A stretch of DNA of 64,000 bases from Aldrovandia affinis (GCA_029706075.1 JAINUG010000011.1:7012001-7076000), one strand, 5' to 3'. Positions 29,601 through 42,620 are shown, numbered from the stretch's first letter. Notes: a model not told the origin generated them from the letters alone. A program made the numbers and translations.

Positions 29601-32080
29601 ATGAATAAAATGTCAGGAGATGAATTTACACAGCACATGTGTATCAAGTGCCAGTACTAATGATGTAACTAATGTAGTACATTATTCTCTGACCACCTCA
29701 CCAATTAGCGTTCATTTCCAAGGCAATCAGCAAGTATGCATCCGCTCAGACACCCGGCTTGTTTACTTTTATAAACATTAGTAAATAATGATCAACCATT
29801 TACATAAAAGTGCTATTAGTTCAGAACCATAGGCATACAATGCATTTATGCTTTCTCCGTGCACACTTTGCATTAGAGAGCGTATTAGAACGACACATAC
29901 ATGTTGTTATGTAAAACATTAAAAAAACAAAAAAAAAAATTATCAAATTGTAACTCCTGGCAATCAAATTCTGCCCGTATTTATTTGTGTTTTTCTTTTT
30001 TTTTCACCAGTCAATAACACTCAAATGCAGGCATAATCAAGTGTGACAGGGTTTATATTTAGCATTACTGAGAATGAATTCAACTTTGCTAAAGACTGTT
30101 ACATATTCAATGGCAGTGTCTGGCATACATTTCGCGAAATGCATCTTTTCACCCTGCAGAGCAGATAATCGGGTTTACTTGGTTGAGGTCCCAAAATAAG
30201 TGTTATCTTAATTAATAAACAAATTACATATAAAAATGATCGGCACAGGAGTTCATTAATTACCAGGATTAGCCAGGCAAGAAGCATGTAATCTACATTG
30301 AGACATTTACAGGGAGACGATTATTCCACCTTTCCCATAAGCTTTTATTGTGATGAAATTCAGAGCAATAAAACAACCTCCCCCTGTCCCCTGATATTCC
30401 TGGTATTCCTCCTGAAAATGAAAAGGTGAAGCATCATTATTCAAATGACATTGCCCCGCTCACATACTCTAACAAGATGAACCAGAAACAAGCAACTGAA
30501 GGATGTAGATGTTCAGAGTACTTTATTTGATGGTGATAATGTTGATTTGGATTTAAACTTAAAGTGAATAGTATGCCAGATGCTTGTGAAACAGAGGAAT
30601 CACATATACGAGAACACATGAATATATAACCCAAGTAACAAAGAACTTTAAAACATTTGCACAATGATTTGAAAAAAAGTGTCCATTTTAATATGCCTAT
30701 GCTCTCCATACCCGTATTGTTATATTGGTTCCGGGCTTAATTACCTCTCGGTTCAACATTTTACTCCCTGGAACATGTTACATTACTAGAGGATTATGCA
30801 CATTGGGTTTCATAACCAGACTATTTAAACGATTAAATATGTAACAGACCTTTTGTTCAACACCTTAGAAAGGTGTTATTGGTAGGAGAGCACTGTGGTC
30901 CTGAAGAAGACTCAGTTGAAAAGAAATGTGGTTTTTCAGTTATTTAAAAAAATCACTGGTCACTTTTTTCCAGCATTAGTGCTTTTATCTGGGATCTGCT
31001 GTGTATTCATGTTTTCCTTTTATGCTGAAATATTGAGTCTCGTCTAAAGTAGCTTTGATACAGCCTGCCATTTTCATCTGCTATTTCTGCAGAGGTGCAC
31101 AGACAGATTTTTAAAATAAATGTTTGATACGGTCAAGCTGTCAGTGGTTACCTATATTTTATGCAAAGCTCCTGAGGTAAATTTGTTTAAGACTTTCATA
31201 TTGTTCTCTTTTGGCATATGCCCCCCCAACTTAAAAGTTGTACACAATTGATAAAATTGATAGATTGAGATTAGGTCAGGACCGGTACAGACTGGGCTCT
31301 TTTACCAAGGCCCCTAATACTACTCGTGTTTTCATAAGGAAGCAGTTGCATAGCAAGTAGAGTAGTTGTTGTGAAACTATTGCACATTTGGGGTGCATTA
31401 GTGGCCCTCAATTTGTCATAAGGGCCACGTTCACCATTGCTGGCCCTTAAAACATTTTTTGCCACAATGCAACATTGTTTGCCATTTTGTGTAAGGAAGA
31501 TTTTCTATTCACATCAGAAAGCCTATTTTTGGTTTTTATATTTATTTTCTCAGTGTTATACAGGCTTTTTCAACCCTTTGAGGCATATGGGGCTTTTTGT
31601 CCCATTGGGTCACCGTTTGACGTGACATCAAAATGAAATCTGAATGGTTTGATGTGTGGTTTGACAAAAAGGACACTAAAATAGCAACAAGGTTACCCTT
31701 CCTGTTGTGGCCTGTGAGCCAAAATAATCACGGAAAGGACAGTTGCCGTACATTGATAGTCGCTGTTTGTAAAAACTCTTTCAAAGAAAGTTTAAAGACA
31801 GCTAGACTACTCCTGGAGTAGATCTATTGTAAATCATAATCCTGGTGAGGATGAATACCTTTACCTCTGCTTATTTCCATAAATATCCGCATAGCTACGC
31901 TCAACAGGGTCCGACTTCCTTTTCTTTTTTTTTGCGTGCAGGTTCTTTAAAGAAAGATTAATATCCCATAATTTCCATATCAAAAGGTTTACTTGCACCA
32001 GCATGTCCATTTGTCTTTTAAATACGTGTTGGTTGAAAAACAGGTTCGCATGCTGGGATTATGGTATTTGGAGATCCAGA
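29601..32080. other. Single-copy DNA, candidate conserved non-coding blocks
   Basis: No gene recognised. The blocks at 29680-29910 and 30100-30460 lack repeats and have homeobox- and POU-like words (CCAATTAGCG, TAATGATCAA, TTCATTAATTACC, CATTATTCAAATGAC). The remainder is AT-rich and unremarkable. Conservation was not tested. Confidence 0.4.
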
Positions 32081-33360
32081 GCGAGTGACACATTCAGCTA
32101 GTCGCACGCTGAGCAGGTTGTAAATACACTTTATGTATCACGCCTTCGCAGGCAAAAACAGTGAAGCGTCCCACAGCCTCCCCAAGTGCGGCGCTGGGAA
32201 AATTAATATTCAAAGGTTAAGGTGTCTGCGAAACGCGTGTAATGAGTAACTCCTCTTGTTTGTTACTATAGGTTCATTGCCTCTAATGTTAAGGATTGCT
32301 CGTGGATAATTTACGATTCCCATTGTCCCCTCTGCAGGGATTAATTTTGAATTATTTATGCCCCTATATGCGCATGGAACTGAAACATTTTAGTCGAAGT
32401 CAGCTGCTCACTCACGGTCACGAAATTATGCAGACCTCGTTGCGAAAATGATGTTAGTCTCTTGTTATTTAAGTCACTGCATTTATATCCCGTCCCCCCA
32501 AGGGAGCTGGGACCGAGAGAGGAAAATGATATGTTTGTAAAAAGTAACAAGCCCTTGCTATTTCCACTGTGATAATTAATAGCATTGTTTTTTTCCGATT
32601 TTGTACAAAAGTGGCTTTGTCTCTCCGAAGTACACTCTGGCCTGAATGGATGACCCCTTTCTCTCGCCCCCTCCTTCCTCCCTCCTCGTTTGACGTATTA
32701 CCGGCGAACATGAATTTCTGACCCTCTTTTATCATGCCAGGAAAACAAAGTGTTTTATTTGTGGAATCCGTGTCAAGTGTCAAATCTTTAATTATGTTTT
32801 TGTTTTGCTCAAATGAAAATGGATGGACATTTTGAACTCCAGAAATGAAAGGTGGGTTAGGTTAATAGTAGCTTGTGCTTTCTACAGTTACTCATCTCTA
32901 ATATCATTAGGCAAATTAGCTGAGAGGTTGTTTATTTGTTTATTTATTTAATAAATTACTTAAACACATACAGTACTGAATCTTACATATGCAAGTAAAA
33001 GATGAATATGCCCCTGTAAACTAGAACAAATATAAATCAAGTAATACACTTTGAACATGTTTTGAGGAGCATTAATTACTTACCAGTGTTTTAATTTGTC
33101 CAGTGTTGGCTAGGTTCTGTTAAACTGTGTCATGTACATTTTTGTTCTTAATACTACTGCGATGCAGGTCTTTTTAAGTGTGTTACCATTCATACCCTGC
33201 ACTTTACATGACCTGAAATAGGATGGGGCAACATTGCTCATTTATTCCTCCTGGCATTTATCATGTAGGGAGAGGATTAATATAGACTCCATGTAGATTC
33301 AATTTTGGTAGAATAACAAGTTTATTTTTTAATTATTTTTTAAACAGTTGAACAGAAACA
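32081..33360. other. Single-copy DNA, candidate conserved non-coding block
   Basis: No gene seen. 32090-32790 is repeat-free with CGCACGCTGAGCAGG, AAAATTAATATTCAAAGG, GGATAATTTACGATTCCCAT and TTTTGAATTATTTATGC. A short TTTATTTATTTA run lies near 32940. Enhancer-like by appearance only. Confidence 0.4.
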
Positions 33361-33364
33361 TAGA

Positions 33365-33405
33365 GACACACACATACACAAACATGTGCATACACACACA
33401 CACAT
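33365..33405. repeat. Imperfect CA microsatellite
   Basis: CA-rich tract with TACA and ATGTGCA interruptions. Confidence 0.85.
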
Positions 33406-33959
33406 ATAGTATATCCCATGGTAACAACTATTAAAGTCCCTTCTGGCAGCAGATTTAAAATAACCATAAGATCAATGCTACTTTCATATAAAAGGTCTCC
33501 TATACAACTCAACAATTGCTAATAAATTAGAAGGTGGGGAATATTGATGCATGGCGCTGACTGTGACACAAAAAGCTGAATTTCTAAGAGGCTGCACGGG
33601 GTAATGAACACTATTTTAACCCCCATGGCTGTCAGAACTGACCTTTTGCCAACCCCAACAGGAGTCTGATCTCTCACTGTTTTTGCTCCCTCTCTCTTAT
33701 TCTGCTGCTGTCGCCGTGCCCAGGGAATGTACCGGAGATAGAAGGAGGGAGTGAGAGAAAGGGAGAACGAGTGTGTAAGAAGTGTCAGGGAGAGACGTTT
33801 ACATGAAAAGGAGTTAGCGGTTGAAAGCGGAGCTGTTTCGCAATCATCCCAAACATTCTTTATTCCCGGGCCCCCGCACCCGCGGCCGTCGGGGAGGGGG
33901 GTGAACCCCCCTTATCGGCGCCTGTCCGGGGATATTACTGACCGGCCTGGGAGCATGCA

Positions 33960-33976
33960 CACGTGACCTCCACGTG
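33960..33976. promoter_or_regulatory. Tandem CACGTG E-box pair (candidate)
   Basis: CACGTGACC is repeated exactly 11 bp apart (33960-33968 and 33971-33979), so two palindromic E-boxes lie on the same helical face. E-boxes of this kind bind bHLH or bHLH-ZIP factors such as USF, MITF/TFEB and CLOCK types. The sites are seen directly. Their use is inferred. Confidence 0.35.
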
Positions 33977-34070
33977 ACCCCTCCTTCACCTGGAATTGAC
34001 CTTGAAAGTAGCCTCCTGTTTTTTTCTCTTTCTCTCTATCTCTGTCCCTCTCCCTCTCTCTCCTCCCAAG

Positions 34071-34161
34071 GAGCAGCCCGTGTAAATCAAGCCTCCCTCA
34101 GCCGCTCCCCGATCAGACCCGATAATCAGCTCTTCCTCTCCCTCACCCTGGACGAGAGAGG
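34071..34161 (+). other. Exon-like segment with consensus splice sites (candidate)
   Basis: A pyrimidine tract of about 50 bases leads to CTCCCAAG (acceptor ending at 34070), followed by a 91-bp segment and then AG-GTGAGTG (donor from 34162). One frame stays open through it (ARVNQASLSRSPIRPDNQ ... LTLDERG). Length 91 is not a multiple of three, and the product is unrecognised. It could be an untranslated or lncRNA exon, or chance in a CT-rich region. Confidence 0.25.
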
Positions 34162-34340
34162 GTGAGTGAAATGAAAAAGAAGAGGGGGGTCCCAGTCCCC
34201 TGCAGCTGCACCCCCTTTATGCGCACCCCCATTCAGATTTATGGACCTCTCCCCTTCATTCTACATTTTTAGCGTTTATCAGTATTGATCGCACTCTGCA
34301 CTTAAACCTTCCCTGTGACGAGTGACGATTGTGTTTGAGA

Positions 34341-35619
34341 GTCTACGGGCTGTAATGGTGCCGCTGGTGTGGAGAGGTGATGGGGGGGGGGGTTGATTTA
34401 CACCTGTTTGAAAGCCTGCTGTAATTACACATGAATAATCCAAGAACGTTTTCACCCAGGCCCGTTCGCTCGGGTTTGTTGTCCCGGTCCCCAGACGGGG
34501 GAGTCTTTAACACATGGCATATTTTCGCATTCCCGATGTCGTTAAAGCTAAAGCTACAGCTGCAGGTTACGTCCTGCAACCCTGCAGTGCTTTTTCAATG
34601 TTTTTTTCTCTCACCTTTAAAACTCAGTCAGGCTGAGAGGGGGTATAGCATTTTTCCACTGGTTCACTGGAGAGCAGTAGGCTGAGGATGAGGAAGGTGA
34701 AACACGGTAACCTCTCAGGAAGGCCTGTACAATTGTCCACCAGGCTTTTGTGGGCAAAAATATTATGCACTACCCCAAAATTTGAATTTCAGTTATATCA
34801 TATTTCAGATGCAAGATTCTGTGCTTGTATATTTTCAGAAGCACATTTTTTCATTAATTTATTTATATTAATTACAGTAGCAACAGGAACATTTTAAGTG
34901 AATAATGTAGACTTATGGTATTCTTACAGTCATGAGGTCATTAGTTAATTATCATCAAGCTAATGCAAAAGCTAAAAGGCTAGGTGGCTAATACACTTAA
35001 ATTGTGTGGAATTAACTTCTCTTTGTTACTTTGATTGGTTTCAATTGGACCAGTAGAAATGTAGAAAACCGAGTTTCTACAGTATTCACACAGCTCACTT
35101 TTTACCTTTGTATTTTTATATTATTTTAGGCTAAACTAACACTTACATGAAGATTGATCAGATATTTACATGCTCAAAGACATATTAAAGCCAACATGTA
35201 TATGGTTTTAACCGAAGTTTACACTGAGAGATCGTGGGCAATAGAATTCAGGTCTTCCCAACCACCTTTTAGAGCCTATACATTGGGAGCCACACTATTT
35301 ACTCCTCTAGGACCATATATGAAGCTGTTTTGCTTTCTGTAAATACAGAATAACTAAGAGAAGACCAATAACTTGCCATTACAATTGATATTATTTGATT
35401 ACCTAAAAGCATTTATTTGTTATTAACATTTAAAAGTCAACTGTATACATAGAATGAGTAACCACAAAGTGTAGGAATACAGTGAGTCTACGTTAATAAC
35501 ATTCATAAATCTGCCTTAAGCTCTCTTTGGCATGTTACGGCGATACATGTACTATATACATAGTTATTGTTTAGCCAAATGTTAATAGATGTTAGTAAAT
35601 ATGTTTTCAAGAAGGATGC
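34341..35619. other. Intergenic DNA, no gene seen
   Basis: AT-rich with a G run near 34381. No recognised repeat or coding domain. Confidence 0.5.
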
Positions 35620-35765
35620 TAGGGGGCTGCTGGGAGGTGTATCATGTTAAGGCACCGTTCTAGTCTGTGGATGAGCACCACAGTCTGGTATCTAATCCAG
35701 ACCATGCCAGTGCCGACTGTGGGCAGCAGGGGCTGTGCATTGTCGGAACAGTGCAGTTAGAATAA
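35620..35765. mobile_element. Degenerate SINE-like repeat, copy 2
   Basis: Contains GGTATCTAATCCAGACCATG and GCCAGTGCCGACTGTGGGCA, matching GAGACCATGCCAGTGCTGAC in the repeat at 27945. It also begins with GGGGGCTGCTGGGAGGTG, like TGGGTGCTGGGTGGCTC of that copy. Only the left half is present. Confidence 0.45.
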
Positions 35766-36630
35766 AAATGGTCTATTCCCTGAATCCGGTAGCCTTAACA
35801 GTCAAATGCCCCTGTTTAAAGTTCAGCACTCTGAATACTGAAGATAAGTGTTAAAACCCCTCACTTATCCTCCATGTAAACTATATTTATTTGATTTAAT
35901 ATAATAATTACTACACAGGATACCAATTATAAATTAAATCACCAAATTAATTGATAGGCAGAGCAATCTGGTGGATCAACCTTCATCAAAATATACAATT
36001 CACAATTAAATTTCAATTAACAGCTGGTTTATTAAATTGCAACAGTTAGACAAAATATTCAATGTCCAATCTACAGACGTAGGTTAAACTACGTTAACAA
36101 AAACTAAATCCTAGGCATAAAATTGACATGTAACAATCACAAAAGAAAATGAAACCAAACCAAGCTTGTCTCTTTCCAAAAATGCAAACACACACAGCCG
36201 AGGTGTGAGCTGGAACCAGATCTCCCTGGAGAACAGGAAATGAAATCAAAATCTACTTCGGATCACATTTTAAGTGTTTGGAGGGGGGATTGGCTCACTC
36301 CCATAATTTACGATTTGGGGGAAGGTCCAGTGCAAGCCAGGTTTAGACCCCCTTTTTATATTTTTGTTTTGGGTCACTTACTACCACAAGATATCTTTTC
36401 ATGGTTGCCATTGATATGCTCCTCTCATGTTGAGAATCATGGTGATATCAATAGGGCCTGGGGAAACCAGTTTAATTTATACAGAGATGTTGGTTGAGCT
36501 GATATTTGGAGAGGCATAATATGCTCAAGAGCATTGCTACCAAGTGACAAAAAAGGCCAATCATACCATGTTGACCTCCACTTTAATCTAGCGGGCCATA
36601 ATTATTTTCTCCGTGATCCATAATTTCCAG
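35766..36630. other. Intergenic DNA, no gene seen
   Basis: AT-rich with many TTAATT words. No recognised element. Confidence 0.5.
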
Positions 36631-36639
36631 CTCATAGGT

Positions 36640-36845
36640 AGAAGTTGTGGTGTGTGGCTTACTAAAGCTACATACCCAAGTGCCCTGGCCTCACTCACAC
36701 AGCAGTAAATTCGCCAATGATGGCCCCACTGTGTCTGCCTGCGCAGGATGACCAAAAGGCACCTCCCCGACAGCATGAAGTGTCTTCCTTTGAATTTGTG
36801 CAAAGAAGCAGTGGCTGACATCACACTAGGATTCTCCATTGAGAA
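36640..36845. mobile_element. Degenerate SINE-like repeat, copy 3
   Basis: The right part (GCATGAAGTGTCTTCC, TTGTGCAAAGAAGCAGTGGC, TGACATCACACTAGG) parallels CATGAAATGTCTTCC and AAGAAGTGGCGGCTGACATC of the 27945 copy. The left half is too decayed to align by eye. Confidence 0.4.
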
Positions 36846-38282
36846 AAAATCTAAATAATTGATCTTTTGGAGAAGGCCATGACAAGACAGAAGATATCTC
36901 CCTTTGTGATAGGGAGAAGTTCAGATTTTTAACAGATATTAAAAGCTTGGCAGATGACATTTGCTACAAACATTAGCTACAGGTGCAAACAGTTTTGTGT
37001 AAATAGCTGAAGGTGTTGTGAGGGGCAAACGATGAAAATAAATGTTAATTTACTGTATCCAACCATTACAAATATTTTTGGTCATAAATTTGCCTTTTTA
37101 AGGTGGTTTGTTGAATAATATAATTAGCATTTATTTAAAATTAAGTAAGTAATATTTAGTAAGTTACATTTTGAAATTGAGTCGGCCATTATATTTATTT
37201 TAAATATTTCCAGTTAACCTGACATCTTTCATGTTGATGCCGTACCTCCGATCCTGATGAGATTGGTTATGTGGAATATGCTGTATGTGCAAAGTACAGT
37301 GTTGCTACCTTACCTATAAACCCTATAAACTACACACTTAACATTGTGCAGTGTAAATTTATTCAGGATTTTATCATACTGACATCCTCATCTTCCTTCT
37401 TAAAAGTACATTATAGTAACATGCAATAGTAACATTTATTAACATTTATTAACATTTATTAACATTTATTAATTAACTTTCAGCAATACATATTAATATA
37501 TAATGCATTTAGCAGTGCTTTTTTTAAGCATTTATAACCGCAATTTATGCTTTGCATTCATTGGTACTCCCCGTGGTTCGATCAACATTGTGGTCCCCCA
37601 AGAAGTGAGGGGTAGATGATGATTCATCTACCCCTGACTATATTAAAGTTTGGTTTAGATTTTCAGCAAAGCATAGCAGTGTCGCAAAAACAAATACGTA
37701 TGGACGTTTATTTAGCTTGGTATGAAACTGGTGTACAAGGTGTAGCAATGTGTATTATTGTTGTTATGCAAATAAAATTAACAAATCCAGTAATCAATGA
37801 GGAATAATATTTTTTTCTGTGCTGTTTTACACAATTTTCCTTAAAACAAATATATGCAGAAACATTTGATACAGTTTACAGGGACAAGATTATTCTGTTA
37901 TACAGACACAGCATTGCAAATTAACAGAAATATTATTGCCTTTGTACTGAATGTATTTCTTAGAAGAGTGGAATACCGTTTCTCACTTAAAGAGGCTTAA
38001 TTTGCCCCCCACCTTTCCTGAAGAATAACACACAACTGAGAGACAAAAGCAACATCAAGCTCATAACATTAACATAGAAAATGACCTGTAGTAAGTCTCA
38101 ATAAATATTCAGATCTTATCACCTCGAAATACAGTATGTAAGATGTGGGGGAAAGCGTCCACTGAAAACATCCTCGTTAATCTTCCATTACCCTCAGATA
38201 AACTTTCCAGGAAACTGACGTTCAACTCACTCAGCATGGGTCACAACAAGGTTGTTTATTTTTAAGTGGAGATATGACTTCA
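36846..38282. other. Intergenic DNA with a four-unit decamer repeat
   Basis: No gene seen. AACATTTATT is repeated four times exactly at 37431-37470. The remainder is AT-rich. Confidence 0.55.
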
Positions 38283-38398
38283 AACACATGTGCACACACG
38301 CACACACACAGACACCCATACACATGCATATACACACACAGACACGTATACCCAAACACACACACACACACACACAACTACACCCATAAACACCCTCC

Positions 38399-38450
<52 letters not shown>
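38283..38450. repeat. CA microsatellite (compound)
   Basis: About 168 bp of CA-rich DNA with ATACAC and ACCCAT interruptions, ending in a pure (CA) run of about 50 bp at 38401-38450. Confidence 0.95.
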
Positions 38451-38454
<4 letters not shown>

Positions 38455-38509
38455 GTCTATGTTAGTAAGAGTGGACTATCATTCTATACCCACCATGGGG
38501 ACCATAGGT

Positions 38510-38870
38510 TGAAACCACCTTATTAGGGGCAATCACAGACTGTGACCCTGGTTAGGATGTATTGTAGACTTTTAGAAGCTTATACAGTGAGGCTATTAGA
38601 GCAATTTTCTGTAATTTGTCTCTTTTTGTCCTGTAAAATAATACTTTTTCTGTAACATTTCTTACAGCAATTTTTTCTGTTACATTGCCTTCTGCATCTA
38701 CCTTAGTTCATTGTGTATACATATAAACACACAAATGAATCAACAGAAAAATCTTCTTTTTGCACTGTCCAAGCAGGGACCACCTTATTAGGGCAACCAC
38801 AGACTGCTGAGGATATAAGCTTAAATACAGTGAGGTTATTACAGCTATTTTGCACTAGATACCTGCAATG
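38510..38870. repeat. Degenerate direct duplication, about 90-bp units
   Basis: ACCACCTTATTAGGGGCAAT-CACAGACTG at 38513-38541 recurs as ACCACCTTATTAGGGCAACC-ACAGACTG at about 38780-38808, and AAGCTTATACAGTGAGGCTA recurs as AAGCTTAAATACAGTGAGGT. The copies are 267 bp apart and diverged, and no gene is involved. Confidence 0.6.
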
Positions 38871-39026
38871 TACAGTGTAACGCATAGGGAATGGAGGTTG
38901 TCAAATGTCGAGTCACTTCAAAATACATTCATCTAAAGAATTTTAAACTTTTATTGATTGGGATTGCTACTCATTATGTTGCTATAAACCTTCACATTTT
39001 ATTTTAAATGAACAAATAATCACACC

Positions 39027-39125
39027 CAGGAGCGTAGACTCCAACGGGATGGCAGGGCCATGTCCCCATCACTTTTTTAAAGGGCCAATTTTGTCCCCAC
39101 CAATTTCTAAGGGTAATAAAATATT
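39027..39125. mobile_element. hAT-like terminus (fragment)
   Basis: CAGGAGCGTAGACTCCAACG followed by GGCCATGTCCCCATCACTTT resembles the left end of fish hAT elements that begin CAGTGGCGTAG. The opposite end was not found, so this is a fragment or a false match. Confidence 0.3.
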
Positions 39126-40950
39126 ATTTTTCTGTTGAAAATATCCCCAAAATAGTTTTGAACTAACAACACTGTAACAGATGGCACTAGGTCTACGCAG
39201 GAAGAGACGCCTGTCTTCCGAGTGCTTTGACAAGCGCCCATTTGACAAGCGTCAGGAGCGCTATGATCTTTGGATGCGTGTGTTTGCGTCTCTGCCTTCA
39301 CCAAACACGCACAGACTACAAAAGCGTCACTGAAGTGGTAACGTTAGGTTAACATTACTAACATGGTTAGCTGAAAAGTGGATCATTTGAATTAATGACG
39401 GGCAGGCTAGCAGCTAACTGAGAGGTGAATGAAGCTGCATTCATGAAAATTATTTTGATGTGTATTATTTATGTTCCACAACCTTGCAACCTCTTAACTA
39501 TGCATTACAATGTAAGGCAGTGATATTTATGCAAATTGTTTCACTTTTCAAAGGGAGTGCATGTGTTCCCACTCCCGTATTAGCCTGTGTTAGCTGCATT
39601 GGTATGGGTTGGTGGTGGGGTTGGCAGTTGGGGGACTGAATATCACCACACCCATCCAGTAGGTGAAAATAGGCCTACATGATCTTTATTGATGGACTTG
39701 ATTGGCTAATTTTTTAAATTCTATTTATATAAAAACATTATTTGCAAGAGAAAGCAACTTAATTTAAAACCATGGGAGTACTCCTTTATAGACAAAGAGG
39801 AAAAGGATGAAAAGCATGGACATGTGAACTTATATCCAGCAACACAGTTCACGTAAATGTAGCTGAATCTAATATAGGTCTTATAAAACTATGCAGCAGA
39901 ATATTCCTGCTAGCTAGTAAGGAACACAAATGGGCTACCCCACCTAAGGCATCCTAACTTGGTGCTGAAATATTAGTGTGTATTATTTTTTCAATTGTTC
40001 AGTATACCAATCACTGCATGTGTGGGGGAGGGGGCAACTATTTACATGTTTTACATGCTTTAAAACTATATACAAAGTTGCTTTATTGCTCTATACTGCT
40101 CCTGGTCATAGCTGGTTAATGACAGCTGGGCTTAAGGCTGAAACCTGTGAGTTTAGGGTCCAGCCTGCACTAATGTTGAGTGATTTGTGAGCCACATAGA
40201 AGCCTAAAAAGTAATCACTTTAAAAAACGAAAAAGGCCTATCATGCAAAAAAAACTGATTTGTTTTTAACAATATCACAGACTATTTATTAACATCAAAA
40301 CAATACCTAAAGTTACTATCTTTATTCTTACTATACTTTATAGTTACTATACTTTATGCTATCTTTATACCGTGACATGTAATAGGTACCCCTCTCCCGC
40401 CAACTCAATAGCAGCCAGACTGATTTCATTCATAAATGGCATTAGGAGGTGTGATGAACTGTTATACTCCTTTTCACTAGGGCTGTAAAGGCTCTCAGAT
40501 AGTGTTTTAGCTAAGTTAAGATAAAACTCTTATTTAATTTATGTAACATAAGTTTATGTAACTATATATGTGGATATATGTTTGTATATGTGCTCTACCT
40601 CCCAGTGCCTCGTAACTTTGTAAAATAGGAAAAAGATCAATAAACTGAAGGACATACTTTTGAAAAAAATCTGACTGGAGCCACCTTCATTTGACGGTTA
40701 TCCTTCATTTAAGCTGAACGGGAAGTTTTTTTTCAATGACTAATTCTTATATCCGCAAAAAAATGACTATAATAAGAACAAAGGGCAATATATTAGGGTA
40801 AGATCACATTTAATAGGGGTACAATTGCCTTTTAACATAGATCATCCAAAAAAATACCTGTATTTGAATGCTTTACAACGATATCAAAAGTCACTTATTT
40901 TTACTTTATATTGTTCCTGATCATAACTGGCTAATAAGAACATAAAAACA
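39126..40950. other. Intergenic DNA, no gene seen
   Basis: AT-rich with no recognised repeat beyond short runs. Confidence 0.5.
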
Positions 40951-40966
40951 TACACACACAGACACC

Positions 40967-41026
<60 letters not shown>
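40951..41026. repeat. (CA) microsatellite
   Basis: CA array of about 55 pure bases with an imperfect left shoulder (ACACACAGACACCTATACAC begins at about 40933). Confidence 0.95.
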
Positions 41027-41030
<4 letters not shown>

Positions 41031-42620
41031 TATATACTTTATCCAGACAGAGCTACCCTGATCTTGTACTGTGCTAACTCACTCACCCTCCTGTGTGCTC
41101 TTTCTTTCTGATGTCCTAGAGTGCTGTCTGAAAGGTACAATCTTGCAGAGCTTGTTTTGATTCTTCATTCAATAACATCTACAAAGAAGTGTGCGTCGCT
41201 CTCAATTTTCACCTAGGTTTTTATTAATTTATTTCATTATTTATTTATAAGCTGTGTGGTGGAGAACCCTTTGAGTGTTGAATGTATCAGTTTGTCACAC
41301 TAGTACTTTGCTTAGGGCTGCGGAAGTTGAAAATAAACTTTAAACCATTTAGATTGATGCATCACTCTCAAACACATTTACCTGGTCTTAAATTCTGTCT
41401 TTTGCAAAACTAATATGTGAAAAAATATATACACTGTATATATTTTATTTTATTATTTTTTGAAATGTATTATTATATATTTTTTTAAACGGTCATCATT
41501 TATCCTTTTATTCATGGAATATTCAAACACATTTAGGCAATACTGCAGAATAAAGTATTAATGTGTCTGCACTTCTGCTGTTTTCACTTTATAATGAAAA
41601 CATATATTGGAATTTTCACACGGTCAATTTTAATACGCATGTAGTCAAACTGTTTATGGAATACCGGTGACCTGAATGATACACTTCAGAGAGGGGAAAT
41701 CGATTCATTCCGGCCCAGCTCTCAGAAAGCACTGTGGAATTACCTCAGGGTAGCAGATAGATTGACAAGATCAAGCCTACATCATATTTAGCCTCATATC
41801 GCTGCCAGTATCGTGCATTACCTGGATATTATTAATACTACCTCTCCTGGTATGGGTTCAATTTGCATCCGCTGCCGTAAAGTCACCTCGACTCTTCAGT
41901 CTTGCAGACGTGTTCAACTGCCTGTTAAACTCAGCTGCCGTCACTTGGAGAGCCGCTGCACAGTGCTGGGCATTGCCTAAATGGTCATTTGCTGGAGGCG
42001 AAATAGTGCGTTGAGCTGAATCAGACTGAAACAGCACTTAAAATGTGAGAAATCCAGACTTAAACCTCAGAGTTACTCTGCAAGGACAAATCGATACGAA
42101 TGTGAATATTGTCAATATCTGAGGGAGGGGGATAAACACACAGACTGTTGCCCCAGTTTTCCCCAGTAATATATAGTTATATCCCTGCTGTGCTGCAGGG
42201 GTAAAGATCTAAGCTTTAGCTTGAATTTATTTGCTTGTCCATGGGACCCCTACCTTTGGACAGGGGCATTTAACAGCATTCGGGAGGAAGAGGGTAACGC
42301 AGATTGTCATTTGAGTACGGGTCACTTAGTGCATACTCGCTTCACTGAAAATATGTCACTTGTCGACGCAGTGCAAGGACTTTGAAACAAGACTACAGCA
42401 TGAGGCCAGGGTATAAATCACAATTACATGATTACAAAGTGACTGCCCTGTCCAGAGAACTCTCCCTAGACTCCCCTTGCTGAATGGCATACACGCAATT
42501 GTGATTTGTGTACCTTGGAGCACGGGCCCAGGATAGACAGAGCAGGAGGCATTGTCACATTGGCATGTCATCCTCTGTACATGAACGTGTTCTGCCTCTT
42601 TAACTTTAACTCCTTACTCA
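41027..42620. other. Single-copy DNA, no gene seen
   Basis: No coding signal. The portion 41590-42110 has little repeat character (CCTCATATCGCTGCCAGTAT, CATCCGCTGCCGTAAAGTCA) and could be conserved non-coding DNA. This is speculative. Confidence 0.4.

Larger units (their letters stand above)
33530..34340. other. GC-richer block with E-boxes and an exon-like segment
   Basis: Locally GC- and CpG-enriched compared with its surroundings (for example CCGCACCCGCGGCCGTCGGG near 33874). It holds the tandem E-box pair at 33960-33976, a long pyrimidine tract at about 34018-34067 and an exon-like segment at 34071-34161. No start-to-stop coding gene is visible. Confidence 0.4.
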
